DNA from: Neolecta irregularis DAH-3
Taxonomy: Eukaryota; Ascomycota; Neolectomycetes; Neolectales; Neolectaceae
Direction of reading: 5' to 3'
Assembly: GCA_001929475.1 (NCBI GenBank)
Contig: LXFE01004409.1
Location: forward strand, 1-23,714
DNA: 23,714 nucleotides
Below, one piece after another: positions 8,985-19,665 of this stretch. Position 1 is the stretch's first letter. The number at the start of each line of letters is the position of its first letter. Under the pieces are notes generated by a model, which was not told the origin of the DNA, ran no database searches, and was given only the letters and a program-made list of their open reading frames with translations. The translations under genes and the position numbers were made by a program.

Positions 8985-10778
8985 TTACTCTGTTCTCGCT
9001 CTCTTCCTCTCTCGAAATCCAGGAAAATCCTCTTTGCACCAAAAACCAGCATCCTTCCCCTCGTTCCGACCAAGACGATATTCCCTCTCCAGAAGCAGAT
9101 TCCTCGCTTCGAGAGCCTTGATCTGTTCCCGTAGATCCCGCACTTCTTTGTATATTCTGGTAATCCGCGTTTTGCGATCGGCAATGTTAGCGCTAGGTAG
9201 ATCCATTTCATCTTCTAAACAAGTAACAAACTGATCGAGAACAATCTCTCCCGGCCCGAGAATCCCAAGATTTTGACAATGTGAAACCTGTAACTGTTCG
9301 TATTTCCGAGTAGTGAAATGAAGATTACGTTCTGCAGCTTCTGCTCTTTGTAAAAGTCTTGTGTTTTCAAAGGCGAGATAAGAAGCGGTCCGCAGATTGG
9401 CGAGATCTTCAAACGTTGGTTTGGGAGTTGATGAATGACGAGATTTGGCTGTGACTTGAGGTTTTGATGATGAGGGCTTGGGGTAAATCTCCTGAGCAAT
9501 ATGGAGAACTTACCGAATCCTGAGTTGAAAAACCTGGTGGATTGAAGTTTGGATTGAGTGAAGGAGGAATGAACATCGACTCTTCAGGTTCAGAATCCGA
9601 ACTTCATCATGTCAATCACGAAATGAAAAGGGAAGGTTTACGTTAGATATTCTTCTTCCCCAGGAGGTTTCTCAACCTGTGAAGACATCTCACTCCGTTC
9701 AGATCTACTAGTCAATGAAAACTTTAAAGAATATGATAGTATACTCGCATCCTAGTTGAGAATCAATATCAATCCCTTCATCTTCCGTCTTCATAATGAC
9801 ATCAATTTCATCCGACTTCATTTCGATGCCTTCACTCTTCAAAAGTCGGCCAGGAGTGATATGCTCTTCTTTAAAACCCCCAGTGAGTATAATATTTAAA
9901 TCACCTGAATCCATTTTATCCATACCCCAAACACCACGTCTCCACTCGATTTCGGCCTGCCGCTCAAGTTGTCGTTGGCGATTTTTTCCAGGAGAAGTAT
10001 CAACATCGAGATTCATTTCCGTTTCCTTAATGATGAGACTCTTAGGCCCGCAGTGTTTAGACCGGCCCTCCCAGGCTAATTCCGAAACAGAGTAGCCGAC
10101 GCGCATACTAATAGCCTCACAGCCCCCAGACGAGCGTTGAAAGAAATACTGAAAAGGCGGTAAAAAAGGATTCTGCTCAGTGCCCAAATATCGCTTGTTC
10201 GTCCTTGTATTTGAATCTGGCCCATTTACAAATGTCGAAAGCGTAATTTCTCGAGGCAAGTTCGTTGTAAATATAGACAATGCGAATCGCTTCGGTTTCG
10301 TTCGACTTGATCTGACCCATGAAACCAACACAAGTCTTGGTATGGTGCAATATATCGGTTGCGCTGCAATATACGATGGTCTCCATTTTTTCCCAATGAG
10401 TGGGGAACCCTGTGGGCCTGTGAAAATTCCAGGATATTTTTCGATGAGACCTTGTTTGATTACAAGTAGTTCCTCTTTGTGCTTTTCCTGGAATGACTGG
10501 ATTTCCCAGGAATTGTGAATTTCATCGTATTTTATCTCTCGGTCGATGTGATAGTAGATTGCTTTTATCATTTCGTTGATAGCTAATGTAGGCGAAGAGT
10601 ATTTCATTTCTTGACCATTCCTTAATTTACCCCAATACCGAGATCGTTGTACATTTGAGACGCGATAGCGGATTTGCGGCTGTAGAGACTCGCTTGATTC
10701 ATAAGTCAAGGGTTTGTTAGTTTGAGGTTGTGAAAAACCGGGAACGGCTAGTTGGGAAGGCGAATATCCGTTAGGCAT
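8985..10778 (-). CDS. Unrecognised protein with C-terminal coiled coil, 4 exons, 559 aa
   Basis: Exons 10778-9745, 9707-9642, 9601-9514 and 9476-8985 are joined by introns of 37, 40 and 37 nt with matching phases (560 codons). I do not recognise a family. The first 200 residues look folded (RYWGKLRNGQ, INEMIKAIYYHIDREIKYDEI, FQEKHKEELLVIKQGLIEKYPGIF). A middle part is rich in Glu and Asp (EIDVIMKTEDEGIDID). Then comes a Pro/Ser linker. The last 160 residues are helical, with FEDLANLRTASYLAFENTRL and a heptad-like EVRDLREQIKALEARNLLLE, ending in the basic RERKRARTE, which could act as a nuclear localisation signal. A nuclear or DNA-associated role would fit, but that is only inference. The ATG at 10778 is chosen because the frame upstream offers only GTG. 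A spliced 5' leader is possible (see findings). Confidence 0.75.
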
Positions 10779-11538
10779 CGTTCTGTATTTCACAATAAAA
10801 TTTAGACCCACAGGGAAAGTTTAGTGCACTGGAGATTTTCCGGTTGTCTCAATAGTGAAAGACGAGTGAAGTGGTGAATTCCGGAGTGGCGAGAATGCAG
10901 AAGGGAGGTTGAGTTGGGTCTGGTCTCAGCGGCGTAACTCACACGACTGACACTCTGGCGGTTAGTATCCAAATGGCCTTGTGAACGCCAATGAATCTCT
11001 AGAAAGGCTGAGTAAACAAAAGCCATGCTGGGCTACAAAGGACTAAGAGACCCGTCTAGTCTAGTCCAACAATGCAAGCCAATTACACATTTGAGGTTAC
11101 CTAGTCTGCCAAAATAGGGTTCCTTCCAAATAGTTAGTCAGCAATGTTCAATAAGTTCGGATACTACAGAGCCCAGCAAGAGTGCTGGAAACATCCTCCC
11201 TATCAACTGATTCTATACTCTACTATGCCTGATTCAGAGATAAGAGAAATGTTATTAGAATGAACGTTAGACATCTGAGGATTCCATGTCCTACACTCTG
11301 TGCTCTTCTAAGCATGATGTATTTGGGAAATTTTTGTAGCATATTAACTAAAGATCTCTTTCAAATCATGATTTCAATTTGCACATACTAAGAATGCAAT
11401 GATTCTTCGAAGGTGTCTCCATATTTGGGATCTTTTTCAGACCAAGTAGCTGGAAAATAGAGATCCAAAATAGATCTTGAGCATATAATCTGATCCTAAG
11501 CACGATAGTCTCGGGCTTATCGGTGTCTGCCTTCTTCA

Positions 11539-11562
11539 TATCCCGCTCGCTATCCCGCTCGC
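11539..11562. repeat. Perfect 12-bp tandem duplication
   Basis: The 12-mer tatcccgctcgc occurs twice back to back inside the large intergenic region. It is a short local slippage-type duplication with no sign of function. Confidence 0.85.
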
Positions 11563-12360
11563 CCACAGACTGTTGATTGACCCTTCTCAAAGCAACGACC
11601 AAGCGCTATACCATGTGATCCCTCTGCAAATTGTCAGATCGAAGTATGGCCTACACTTAGCCGTGAAGATACGCCGAGTAGAACCTTCTGTGGGAAGCTT
11701 CGTTGAGAACATTTCTTCTATACAAAAGTTACAGATAATTTTGGCCCATCCCGGCCTTTCATGTGGAATTTTTGGAAACGATGCCATATGAATTTTGAAA
11801 GTTATTCTGATCTGGGTTGTTAACAAAGAACCCTCCTCTATAAGAATGTAAACCATATCTTTTTGCATTCTGATCACCGAGAGATTACAGCAAAATCCCC
11901 ATATTTCAAGAAGGAATTTTCATGCTCGACCAAGCTGCCTCTTCATTCTTCAAAGATGCTTTAAACAGACCATGCAACGGCTCCATGATGGTCTCTGCGC
12001 GCTTGTTCCCTCATCCATAAATGAAAGTAACAATTTTACTTGCCTACAGTTACGAAACCATTGGAAGTTATCCAGAAAGCCTCAGTCATAAACCGATGGA
12101 ATACGATCAACCAACATGGAAATGAGGCACACACTTTCTGAGCAATGGTACAGGCCATGGCAGAAAAGCAGGAGATGAATAAGTGAAGACAACATAGCTG
12201 TATTTACAGGCGACAAGTCAAAGTTTGCGTTAAAAGGGCTGGCGCAATTGCAAGCACCGTGTTTCGGGACTCCGGGAAGCACGACGGGTGGTGAGGCGGG
12301 AGGCAGATGCCGAAAGTCTCCGATCCAGTCCCGGAGGTCCCCGACACACGACCTCGGATC

Positions 12361-12407
12361 TCACGTTTCCTCTTTTCTCTAATCGTTTTTCCTTTCTTTT
12401 GTCCACC
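12361..12407 (+). promoter_or_regulatory. Pyrimidine-rich leader before uS4m start
   Basis: The 45 bases before the ATG are almost entirely T and C, a common composition around fungal transcription starts. The start itself sits in a good context (CCACCATGG). The precise start of transcription cannot be read from sequence. Confidence 0.35.
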
Positions 12408-13654
12408 ATGGTCAATGTGCGCGCCCGCAAGCTTCCGCTTAAACGCGGCATCTTTCGCATGTCGATGGATCCGCGCAATCTCTACCTGCTTTCAAAACTT
12501 GCCATCCCTGATCTCGAAGGAAAATCTCTGTTTCAGCGCAAGTGGCTCGCAAAGAGAGAAACCCGCAAGTATCACGGACATTTCCTGCCAGAGCGGGTGT
12601 TTGATTCTATCTTTGACGGAAAACTGCGCGGTGTCGTTGGCAAGGACTCCAGTCAAGTCTACAGAATCCCGCTCGCCAGTCAGACGTATGCCAATATGGA
12701 GCGCCGCCTGGATATCGTCATCTACCGTTCATTATTCGCCACCAGCCCATTGCAGGCCGGAAACATCATCAGACACGGGAGAGTGAAACTAAACGGAGAA
12801 ACGGTACCTTTTTAGACAGCCGAAGCTCAAATTAATCTCTATAGTTTACAAACCCTGCGTATCTCCTCAAACCCGGCGACCTATTCCTGGTAGACTCCAA
12901 AACAGTTCTCCGAAACTTGCAAATCGAAAAGAAACAAAAAAATAACCGGACATTGTGCCCTGCCTCATACAAAAGACCGAGCGAAAAATCTATCCGGGAT
13001 GCTCAAAGTCGTACTGTGACAGGCGAACTAAAAGGATATCTGCCAAGTAAAACTCAAATAACACAACCAGAATTATTAGGAGGTGACATTGAAATCCCGG
13101 GCCTTGGTTTCCAAATTGATGATGAACTGGAGTGGATTCGAATTACACAAGAGCACGATCCACATCATAGCAGTCCAAAGACGGTATACTACCTCCTCGA
13201 CCCCATCGATGTGAATCAACGAGATAAGAAAAATCGTCCCAAGAAATTCGCATTTGATTATTCAGACACTGCAGTAAAAAATGTTAATTCACAAGTCAAA
13301 CGTACCGAAAATCGAGACCTTGATAGTCTCGATTCGCTTCAACTCCCCGACCTCCACCTTGATATCCTGCCTGACCATGATTCAACGGCTTTCGATGACA
13401 CTTCGTCGCCCTGGCGCAGCGAAATCGAAGCAGAGGCTGCTGTGAAAATTAAATACAGGCCCGAAATAGAACTTCGTCCATATTTATCTGCGTTTGCATT
13501 TATCCCGACGTACTTGGAAGTCAGTCATGATGTTTGTGCCGCAGTGTACTTGAGACATCCTGTTGCTCGGCCTGGCGAGACAGAAGTTCCAAGTCCTTAT
13601 CCACCGCATTTGCATGCTTTGGCCTATAATTATTACATTAGAAAAAGGAAATAA
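12408..13654 (+). CDS. NAM9: Mitochondrial small-subunit ribosomal protein uS4m (Nam9-like), 2 exons, 401 aa
   Basis: This protein binds 16S-like rRNA in the mitochondrial small ribosomal subunit. Exons 12408-12803 and 12845-13654 are joined by a 41-nt intron (GTACCT to TATAG). The join restores KLNGET followed by FTNPAYLLKPGDLFLV, which completes the S4 RNA-binding domain at about residues 97-152 (beginning MERRLDIVIYRSLFA). The N-terminus starts MVNVRARKLPLKRGI and lacks an obvious cleavable presequence, but it is basic. The long C-terminal extension is acidic and variable in its middle. It ends in the conserved tail FIPTYLEVSHDV, AVYLRHPVARPGETEVPSP and LAYNYYIRKRK, typical of filamentous ascomycete Nam9. 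12408 is the first ATG; only GTG codons lie upstream in frame. The gene is convergent with CLASP across 225 bp. Confidence 0.95.
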
Positions 13655-13879
13655 TTTGGTTTGGCAATGTACAAATATATTCGTCAAATCAAGAGAAATA
13701 TTTTTGAGTTGAAGAGTAAATCCATTACAAGCTACTTTTTATACATTTGCAAATTAATTGTAAATTGAAAAACAAATACGACCAAACAAAAAATGTCATG
13801 CGCTCTATATGTACTCCTTAGACTCCTTCAATGTGCCTGTTTCCAAAAGACTTTGCTATAAAAGATATTGATGCGAGCG

Positions 13880-16800
13880 TTATCTGCCGTCTCCCTTAGC
13901 GAAATAATATGTTAATAGATTCAACTTTCCTGCGTCGAGGCCACCAAGTAATCTAAACAAGCGCTCATCATTGAGTAACACATGGTGCATGCTCGTCAAC
14001 ATCGAAACACTAGCTCTCCGCATTTCAGGATCTGGGTTTTTCATTGCCTGTACGCGTTAGGTTCAAAGTAAACAGTTGGGTCGAGCTACTTTTGCACCCA
14101 GTGTTCCCAAGGGCTGGAGGAACTCTTCGATTTGTGCGATTGTTAGTGAACGGAGCATTAGAGCCAGGCAAGTGATCGCGGCAACAATACTTTCCTTGTG
14201 CAGTCCGGTTCCTTCACTACTATCAATAAAGGAATGAATATATTCCAGAAATAATTTGATGCCTTCAATCCGATCGAACAAATTTGTGAATTCAGGCAGT
14301 ATGTCATCGATTCCAGCGGTAATCTGAGTGGAGTTCTTGGCTTCACCCTTGAGGTCCAACAAGATTGTCAAAACATCCTTCTCATGACCCCCAAAATACG
14401 GCGTTTGATTAAGAAGGAGGTTCTTTAGAGCTAATAACGCTTTGGCTTTATGTTCCGCTTCACGTTCGCCAAGGTCAACATTAATCGGGTCGTCCGATTC
14501 ACTTGACTGACGACGAGAGATAAAGGTGAGAAGTTCGCGAAGCAACACATCAAACTTTTCACCAGCTTCCCACAAGTCGAAGAATGTTGAATTATCATCA
14601 CTATCACCAACATTATCAACGGCGGAGAGAAAATGTTGTTTTGTTGGCGTTTCTTTCGAGATGCGGATGAGTTTTCTGAAAGCCTGTTGATCAATATCGC
14701 TTGCCTTCAGCCTTTCAATGATAGAGTCTAGCATCCTCTGCCTTTCACCAGCTGCTTTGGGTAACGGAGAGCCAGATAAAGATTCTAGAGATCAGACACA
14801 TTGTGAAAACCCACGTACGACGAACACCAATATCTCTCATATGTTTTCTGAACCACTTATTCTTCATTGGAGTTGAGAAAGATGTATCCTGCAAGTTGAG
14901 AATAGTCTTACTCTTTCCTTCTTGAAAGGCAACCGCACCATTTGAAGTGATGACGGTGTGATCAGTCGTGGATGATTCCTCCTTCGCTGGATCATCTCCG
15001 TCACACTCGGCTTTCCGAACAGAAATATGAGGATTGAAAAGGAGATTATCAGTTAGTTGCGGCGTAGAGTGACCTCGCTGGTTTTCTTTATCCGCATCCC
15101 GGGGTCTTTCGTTAAATCCTTGGCCCATCGGTTTATTCTCGCCGCCCGCGAAAACCGGTTGCACAAAAGACTGTTGTCCATAGGTATCCTGAGAAGCAGA
15201 TGGCGTAAGTGGGACATGATCACTGGCAGTAGAAGGGCTCCTCTCACTACCCGCAGGCTTTCCGCCGACTTCTGGAACCGTTCCGAGCACATCTTCTACA
15301 TGTGCGACCTTTTCTTCCATCATTTCATTATGCAGTTCATCTTCTTCCTCGTTGACACCCCAAGCAGTTCTAAGTGCCTTGATTGTCCCACGTTCAAATG
15401 TACCAAGAACTTTATCAAAAACCTCAACATTCGCACTTTGCAAAGCTCGAAGTAAAGTAGCGAGAGGAGCATAATTATTCGATGCAGGTTTGGTATTCGA
15501 AATCATGGGGACAGTACGGTTGACAAGTTGTTTATAATTCGACAGATCCTCAAGAAACTTGTTTCCCGGTCGACCGGAACTAATCATTGTATTATGTTTT
15601 TCCAAAATCTCATTCATCCAAATTAAAACTCCGTGGATGATCTTTCGCTTTTGGCTTGTTGAAAATGAGTTGGAACTCATCATTTTGCGAGGAACAACAC
15701 CTGAAACTCCCATTCCGAGAAGTACGCGATTCAAAATTTCCGCTATCTCAGAATCTGAGAGAACTTCTTTCATCTTTGCAATGCATCTCAAAGCCGTATC
15801 CTTGGCAGTCTCCGGCTCGCTCTCTTCAGATAGCAAGAGAGCATGCGACGCAATGGATTCCCATGCGATATAACGATTAATCTCAACGACAACTTCGGGA
15901 GCAAGCATATGTTCAAGGACTTCAGGTTTCGGATCGTTGAGAAGTTTCTGCAAAGCTGGCGCCAGTATGTCCGTAGGAGGTAACGTAGTATTTTTATTCG
16001 CTTCGTTTGGGACAGGCCGTTTGGCGAGAAGACAAGCGACTACGATGAGACCATCCACGCGGATTTTCCACTCTGAATGTTGAAGTTGCTCGAGAAGGGT
16101 CAACTTCCGAGCAGTGGCTATACGTGGACTTGGTCCTGGCGAATCACTACGAAGAGGAGAACTAATATTCGGGACGTTTTTTCGTCCTGGGGTTACTGTA
16201 CTCATAGTATGATTACTTTTAGCAGGACTCGGAGGTCTTCCGAAAGTGGGGGAGTTGCTTCTAGCAGAAGTTGTCCGTACAGATACTGGTTTCGGTCGTT
16301 GAGCTTGACCAAGGCCAGTACGAACTGGTCCGGTCGAAAGCCCTTTGGCTTGCTGCGCTTCCTTCTTCTCAACAAAAGCTTTTGAAAGTTCGGGTTGTGA
16401 GCGACTTGCATTGTGGCCAAAGCTTTTAGAAAATTGATTTTGTACACTAAGCTGGGACACAAAAGTAGAGGTGGAAGAGGCGGTTTTGTTGGGATTGTAC
16501 TTGTCGAGGTTTTTGCGAGTATTGGCGTCGCATTGAGAGTAGAGTCTGATATTAGTATTCATAATCAATCAAAGATGTACATTTCACCTTTATCAGGCCA
16601 TATACTGGTATATATCCAGTAAGTATCCCTCATCTTTTCTCTTACTGAAGGATTGGCATCAGCAAGACCCTTCTTCAAGCATTTGTCAATTATATCCAGA
16701 GCGGTGGCTGTTTCAAGTAATGATTTCGAGTCCACATGTGCTTCGAGTAGAGTTCTGAGCCACTGTCCGGCATAAATCCTAGGTTGAGTGTTTTTGTCTT

Positions 16801-18342
16801 GTACGCCGATCCATATGTGCTGCACTATTCTTGTGGAAAAAGATACATTGGCAATCAATACTGATGCCGTGATGCTTGCTGCTTGGGCGGCAATCTTTTT
16901 CGTCAATGCCGATAATTTGATGAGGGTGGAGAGATATATTTCCACAAAAGGGTCCATTCCAGGCCCCAGCACGATTACGAGGTCTTTGATAAGTTGTAAA
17001 GACGAGATACAAAGAGTTGTTCGGAGAGACGAAGCCTATGATGTCAGTACCATGGGATAAATAACCACGCACCCCTTTGATGATTCCATCAGTCAGGTTC
17101 TTAATACCGATGATAACATTACTGGGATGGTCTCGATAAGAGTTACCACGAATGACTTGGCGAAGTTTCATTATGCTCTTCTCTCTCAAATTCCAGTTCT
17201 GTTCTGACTCTTTACTTTCAAAATACGGTAGCATATTTTGAATGAGATTGTCAAATTCGCGAGCAGTGGAAACCTCTCAATCAGCTTCATAAAATATATT
17301 TTCCCAACCCAACAAGCGTCCAAAGGCTCCATTTCACTACCAGGGAGACTTCCAACGTATGTAGTTGCAATGCTTCCTGTCGCGCTACCTGCAATGCTGG
17401 TAGTCCCAGCCACTCGTTTCGTGGGGTTTGAATCCTCATCTTGGATAGAAACAACATGATCGGCGGCAGGGTATCGGATTTCATTATCATGGGGCTCGAG
17501 GTTGAGGTTCGCGAGAATGTAAGTTGCTATTCCTTTACGGACATTCTGCCGCACAAGCATCTTTCGAAGATCCGCTTTTGCATGCCCAGGTGCATTTCTA
17601 TTGCGTCAATAGTCGCCGTTAGAAAATCATACTTAAAAAGGTCAACGACTACGACCTTCGCCGTATCTCGTACACTCTCCTGACTATCTTCCAATGCCGT
17701 AATCAGGTATGGTGTAAAACTTCGAAATGCAAATTCTGGAACCTCTGAATGAACCTTTCGAACCCATATGAGACACTTCCAGGTTAGAAGATTGACCACG
17801 ATTGAGTATACTTGCTCGCGGACCCTCCAGTTCTTACTTCCGAATCCAAGTTCCTTGATAACTTTCTCCACCTCTGGACCGGTTCGCCTCCATAGGCTGA
17901 CCATGGATGAGATCGTGCCCTCTCTAGTACGATCCTTGACTTCTCCCAGTTTCTCGATAATAGTTGGCAGAAGCATTTTAGTAGCAGCGGGAAGTCTAGA
18001 CGGATCTTGCAAAGCAATACGAGCGACGAGATAGCCCATGCCGCTCAACCCAGAGGAAACAACGGAAGGAAGTGGCGACGATATGGCGGCTTTATAGGCT
18101 TCAAAAAGAGGAAAGATCGCATCGCTCTAGATGTTTAAATCTCAGGTTTAAACAGGAATGCGTACTTCGACGTCATGTCTCTTGATCCTTGATTTGATAT
18201 TCGCTAGGGCTTCGCATTTCTTTTCGGTTGCTAGATGCGGGATCAATTGCCGTTGGAGCGAACGGGGTATTGACATACTTGCATTTAAAAGGATTCTTGT
18301 GAGATCCTGGACTTCTACCAAAGACACTGAGCTATTCGCCAT
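13880..18342 (-). CDS. STU1: CLASP/Stu1 microtubule-stabilising protein, 8 exons, about 1401 aa
   Basis: CLASPs bind microtubule plus ends and promote rescue and spindle stability through TOG domains. Exons: 18342-18166, 18126-17633, 17597-17309, 17273-17073, 17035-16581, 16545-14819, 14784-14090 and 14047-13880. Introns are 39, 35, 35, 37, 35, 34 and 42 nt, and all junction phases agree (1402 codons). Exons 1-3 hold an N-terminal TOG array with HEAT-like helices (WRVREQVYSIVVNLL, VPEFAFRSFTPYLITALED, SVRDTAKVVVVDLFKNAPG). Exons 4-5 hold the CLASP-N TOG domain (ESKESEQNWNLREKSI, SLRTTLCISSL, LGPGMDPFVEIYLSTLIKL, VREKMRDTYW). Exon 6 starts with a basic Ser/Pro-rich microtubule-binding stretch and continues with further HEAT-like helices. 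The protein ends ...LNLLTYYFAKGDGR, the usual CLASP C-terminus. The third intron has a weak donor (GTTGGG). The gene shares a 135-bp promoter region with the divergent Mak32-like gene. Confidence 0.94.
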
Positions 18343-18477
18343 TTGGGTGCTTGGCCGCCTTTCCAAGTGTTCAATGTAAAATGATTATGTATGTGTAAAC
18401 TGGAGTAGAAGGTTGACGTCGACGTTCAACGTCAATGGGGCGCTTCTGCTTGTTTTTTTACAACACACCATACCAAG
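18343..18477. promoter_or_regulatory. Shared divergent promoter of CLASP and Mak32-like genes, with ACGT-core cluster
   Basis: Only 135 bp separate the two ATGs, which point away from each other. Within it three ACGT cores lie at 18416-18419, 18422-18425 and 18429-18432. The outer two belong to inverted TTGACGT (18413-18419) and ACGTCAA (18429-18435) half-sites. Such sites resemble CRE/bZIP elements, so a bZIP factor could act on both genes. This is a motif reading only. Confidence 0.45.
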
Positions 18478-19575
18478 ATGGTGCAGGATATCGAGTTCGT
18501 AACTATGGGGATGTTCAATATAGACCAGATTGAACTGCGAGGCGGAGTTATTTTGGATGATATCATAGGCGGAGCGGGTACTTATGCGGCAATCGGAGCT
18601 AGGATACACTCTTTTTCAAATACCAAAGCTATTTCAATGATAGTTGATAAGGGCCACGATTTTCCGGAAAGAATGGAAGAAGAATTGACGCAGTATAATA
18701 TGAATGTTCTGATGAGGGATACACCGTATAGAAAAACTTCCAGGTATTTTGTACTTTGCCGCTGCGTTGACACCATCAAGGGGATGGAACGGTTATTTAG
18801 AAGGACATATGCGACGTATCGTCGACTTGCTCAACAGGTACATGAACTGATCTGTTCAGAGTTCAAGTATCTTACCCCAAAGCTTCGACTCGAAGCCTGT
18901 GATCTAACGCCCGAACTATTACGATCCAAGTCTTTCCACTTGATGTGTACACCCACCCGAATGATAAGGATGGTCAAAGGCATAAACGAGTCTCGAAACG
19001 CGCTCGGTGAAAAAGTCAAACCGTTGTTGGTTTGGGAGCCTGTTCCTGAAGCATGCCAACCCGAAAATTGGCATGACTGCCAACAAGCGATAAGATTGGT
19101 CGATGTTGTTACGCCAAATAATGCGGAAGCTGCAGCGTTCTTTGGAATCAGTCCCGAACGTTCGACCGATCCACAGACGATGGAGGCGACTGCGTCTCGT
19201 TTCATCGAGTCGGGAATTGGCATCAACGGGCGGGGAAATGTAGTCATTCGAGGAGCACAGCAAGGATGTCTCATAGCTTCAAAGGATATGGCAGCCCAAA
19301 TGGTTCCGGCATGCTGGCAAGATGATGTCAATGTGAAAGATCCCACTGGTGCCGGAAATGCTTTCTGTGGAGGTCTTGCAATCGGTCTTGTTCATGGGAA
19401 ATCACTGTTAGAAGCAGCTATACTTGCAAATATCAGCTCGTCGTATGTCATCGAGCAATACGGGCTTCCACAAGTTGCGCTTGACGACGATGGTGAGAAA
19501 TGGAATAAAGAAGCAGTAGCAGAACGGATGATGCGATACAAGAAAATACTGGCCGCAAAAGGGATAATAGATTGA
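18478..19575 (+). CDS. MAK32: Mak32-like PfkB-family protein, 3 exons, 338 aa
   Basis: Mak32 proteins belong to the ribokinase/PfkB sugar-kinase fold. In yeast the gene is needed for propagation of a dsRNA virus, while the enzymatic substrate is unknown. Exons 18478-18743, 18781-18815 and 18860-19575 are separated by introns of 37 and 44 nt (339 codons). The protein opens with VTMGMFNIDQI and GGAGTYAAIGARI, the N-terminal PfkB glycine-rich region. It continues with FKYLTPKLRLEACDLTPELL, SFHLMCTPTR and DVVTPNNAEAAAFFGI. Residues 261-269 read DPTGAGNAF, the PfkB C-terminal motif with Asn where active kinases usually have the catalytic Asp; as I recall, yeast Mak32 also has Asn there. Catalytic activity is therefore uncertain. 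The middle exon is only 35 nt. The stop lies 90 bp before the CAP start on the same strand. Confidence 0.92.
   Translation: MVQDIEFVTMGMFNIDQIELRGGVILDDIIGGAGTYAAIGARIHSFSNTKAISMIVDKGHDFPERMEEELTQYNMNVLMRDTPYRKTSRYFVLCRCVDTIKGMERLFRRTYATYRRLAQQVHELICSEFKYLTPKLRLEACDLTPELLRSKSFHLMCTPTRMIRMVKGINESRNALGEKVKPLLVWEPVPEACQPENWHDCQQAIRLVDVVTPNNAEAAAFFGISPERSTDPQTMEATASRFIESGIGINGRGNVVIRGAQQGCLIASKDMAAQMVPACWQDDVNVKDPTGAGNAFCGGLAIGLVHGKSLLEAAILANISSSYVIEQYGLPQVALDDDGEKWNKEAVAERMMRYKKILAAKGIID
18781..18815 (+). other. 35-nt micro-exon of the Mak32-like gene
   Basis: This exon encodes the residues GWNGYLEGHMR plus parts of the flanking codons and is bordered by introns 18744-18780 and 18816-18859. Skipping it (35 nt, not a multiple of three) would shift the frame, so its inclusion is required for the conserved FKYLTPK region. 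The first intron has a GTTGAC branch-like site. The second has GAACTGATC before TTCAG. Confidence 0.75.
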
Positions 19576-19665
19576 ATGTTTTGTAGATCTTGTTTATCGA
19601 GAGTTCATTCACTGGTTTCGCCTGGTTCATTTACGCCATCCCTCAACATCATTCGATAAACTCGT

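Larger units (their letters stand above)
10779..12407. other. Gene-poor divergent intergenic region, 1.63 kb
   Basis: This is the longest stretch without a supported gene. It separates the minus-strand coiled-coil gene from the plus-strand uS4m gene, so it should contain both promoters. The middle (about 11050-12200) is AT-rich. It contains minus-strand open frames of 60-100 codons (for example 11587-11877) with no recognisable domain, no splice continuation and no supporting neighbour. A GC-richer patch at about 12240-12360 directly precedes the uS4m gene. I found no tRNA, repeat family or transposon motif apart from a 12-bp tandem duplication. A noncoding transcript or a decayed gene is possible but not shown. 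Confidence 0.5.

Noticed and set aside
10177-10386. Minus-strand ORF in a different frame inside the coiled-coil gene
   Set aside because: It reads fairly protein-like, but it is fully contained in the longer frame that continues through three spliced junctions. I saw no splice sites that would use it.
11587-11877. 96-codon minus-strand ORF in the large intergenic region
   Set aside because: No domain, no conserved-looking motif, and no splice connection to a neighbour. It is expected by chance in AT-rich DNA.
15057-15455. 132-codon plus-strand ORF opposite CLASP
   Set aside because: It lies fully inside the large coding exon 6 of CLASP on the other strand. Its composition is explained by that exon.
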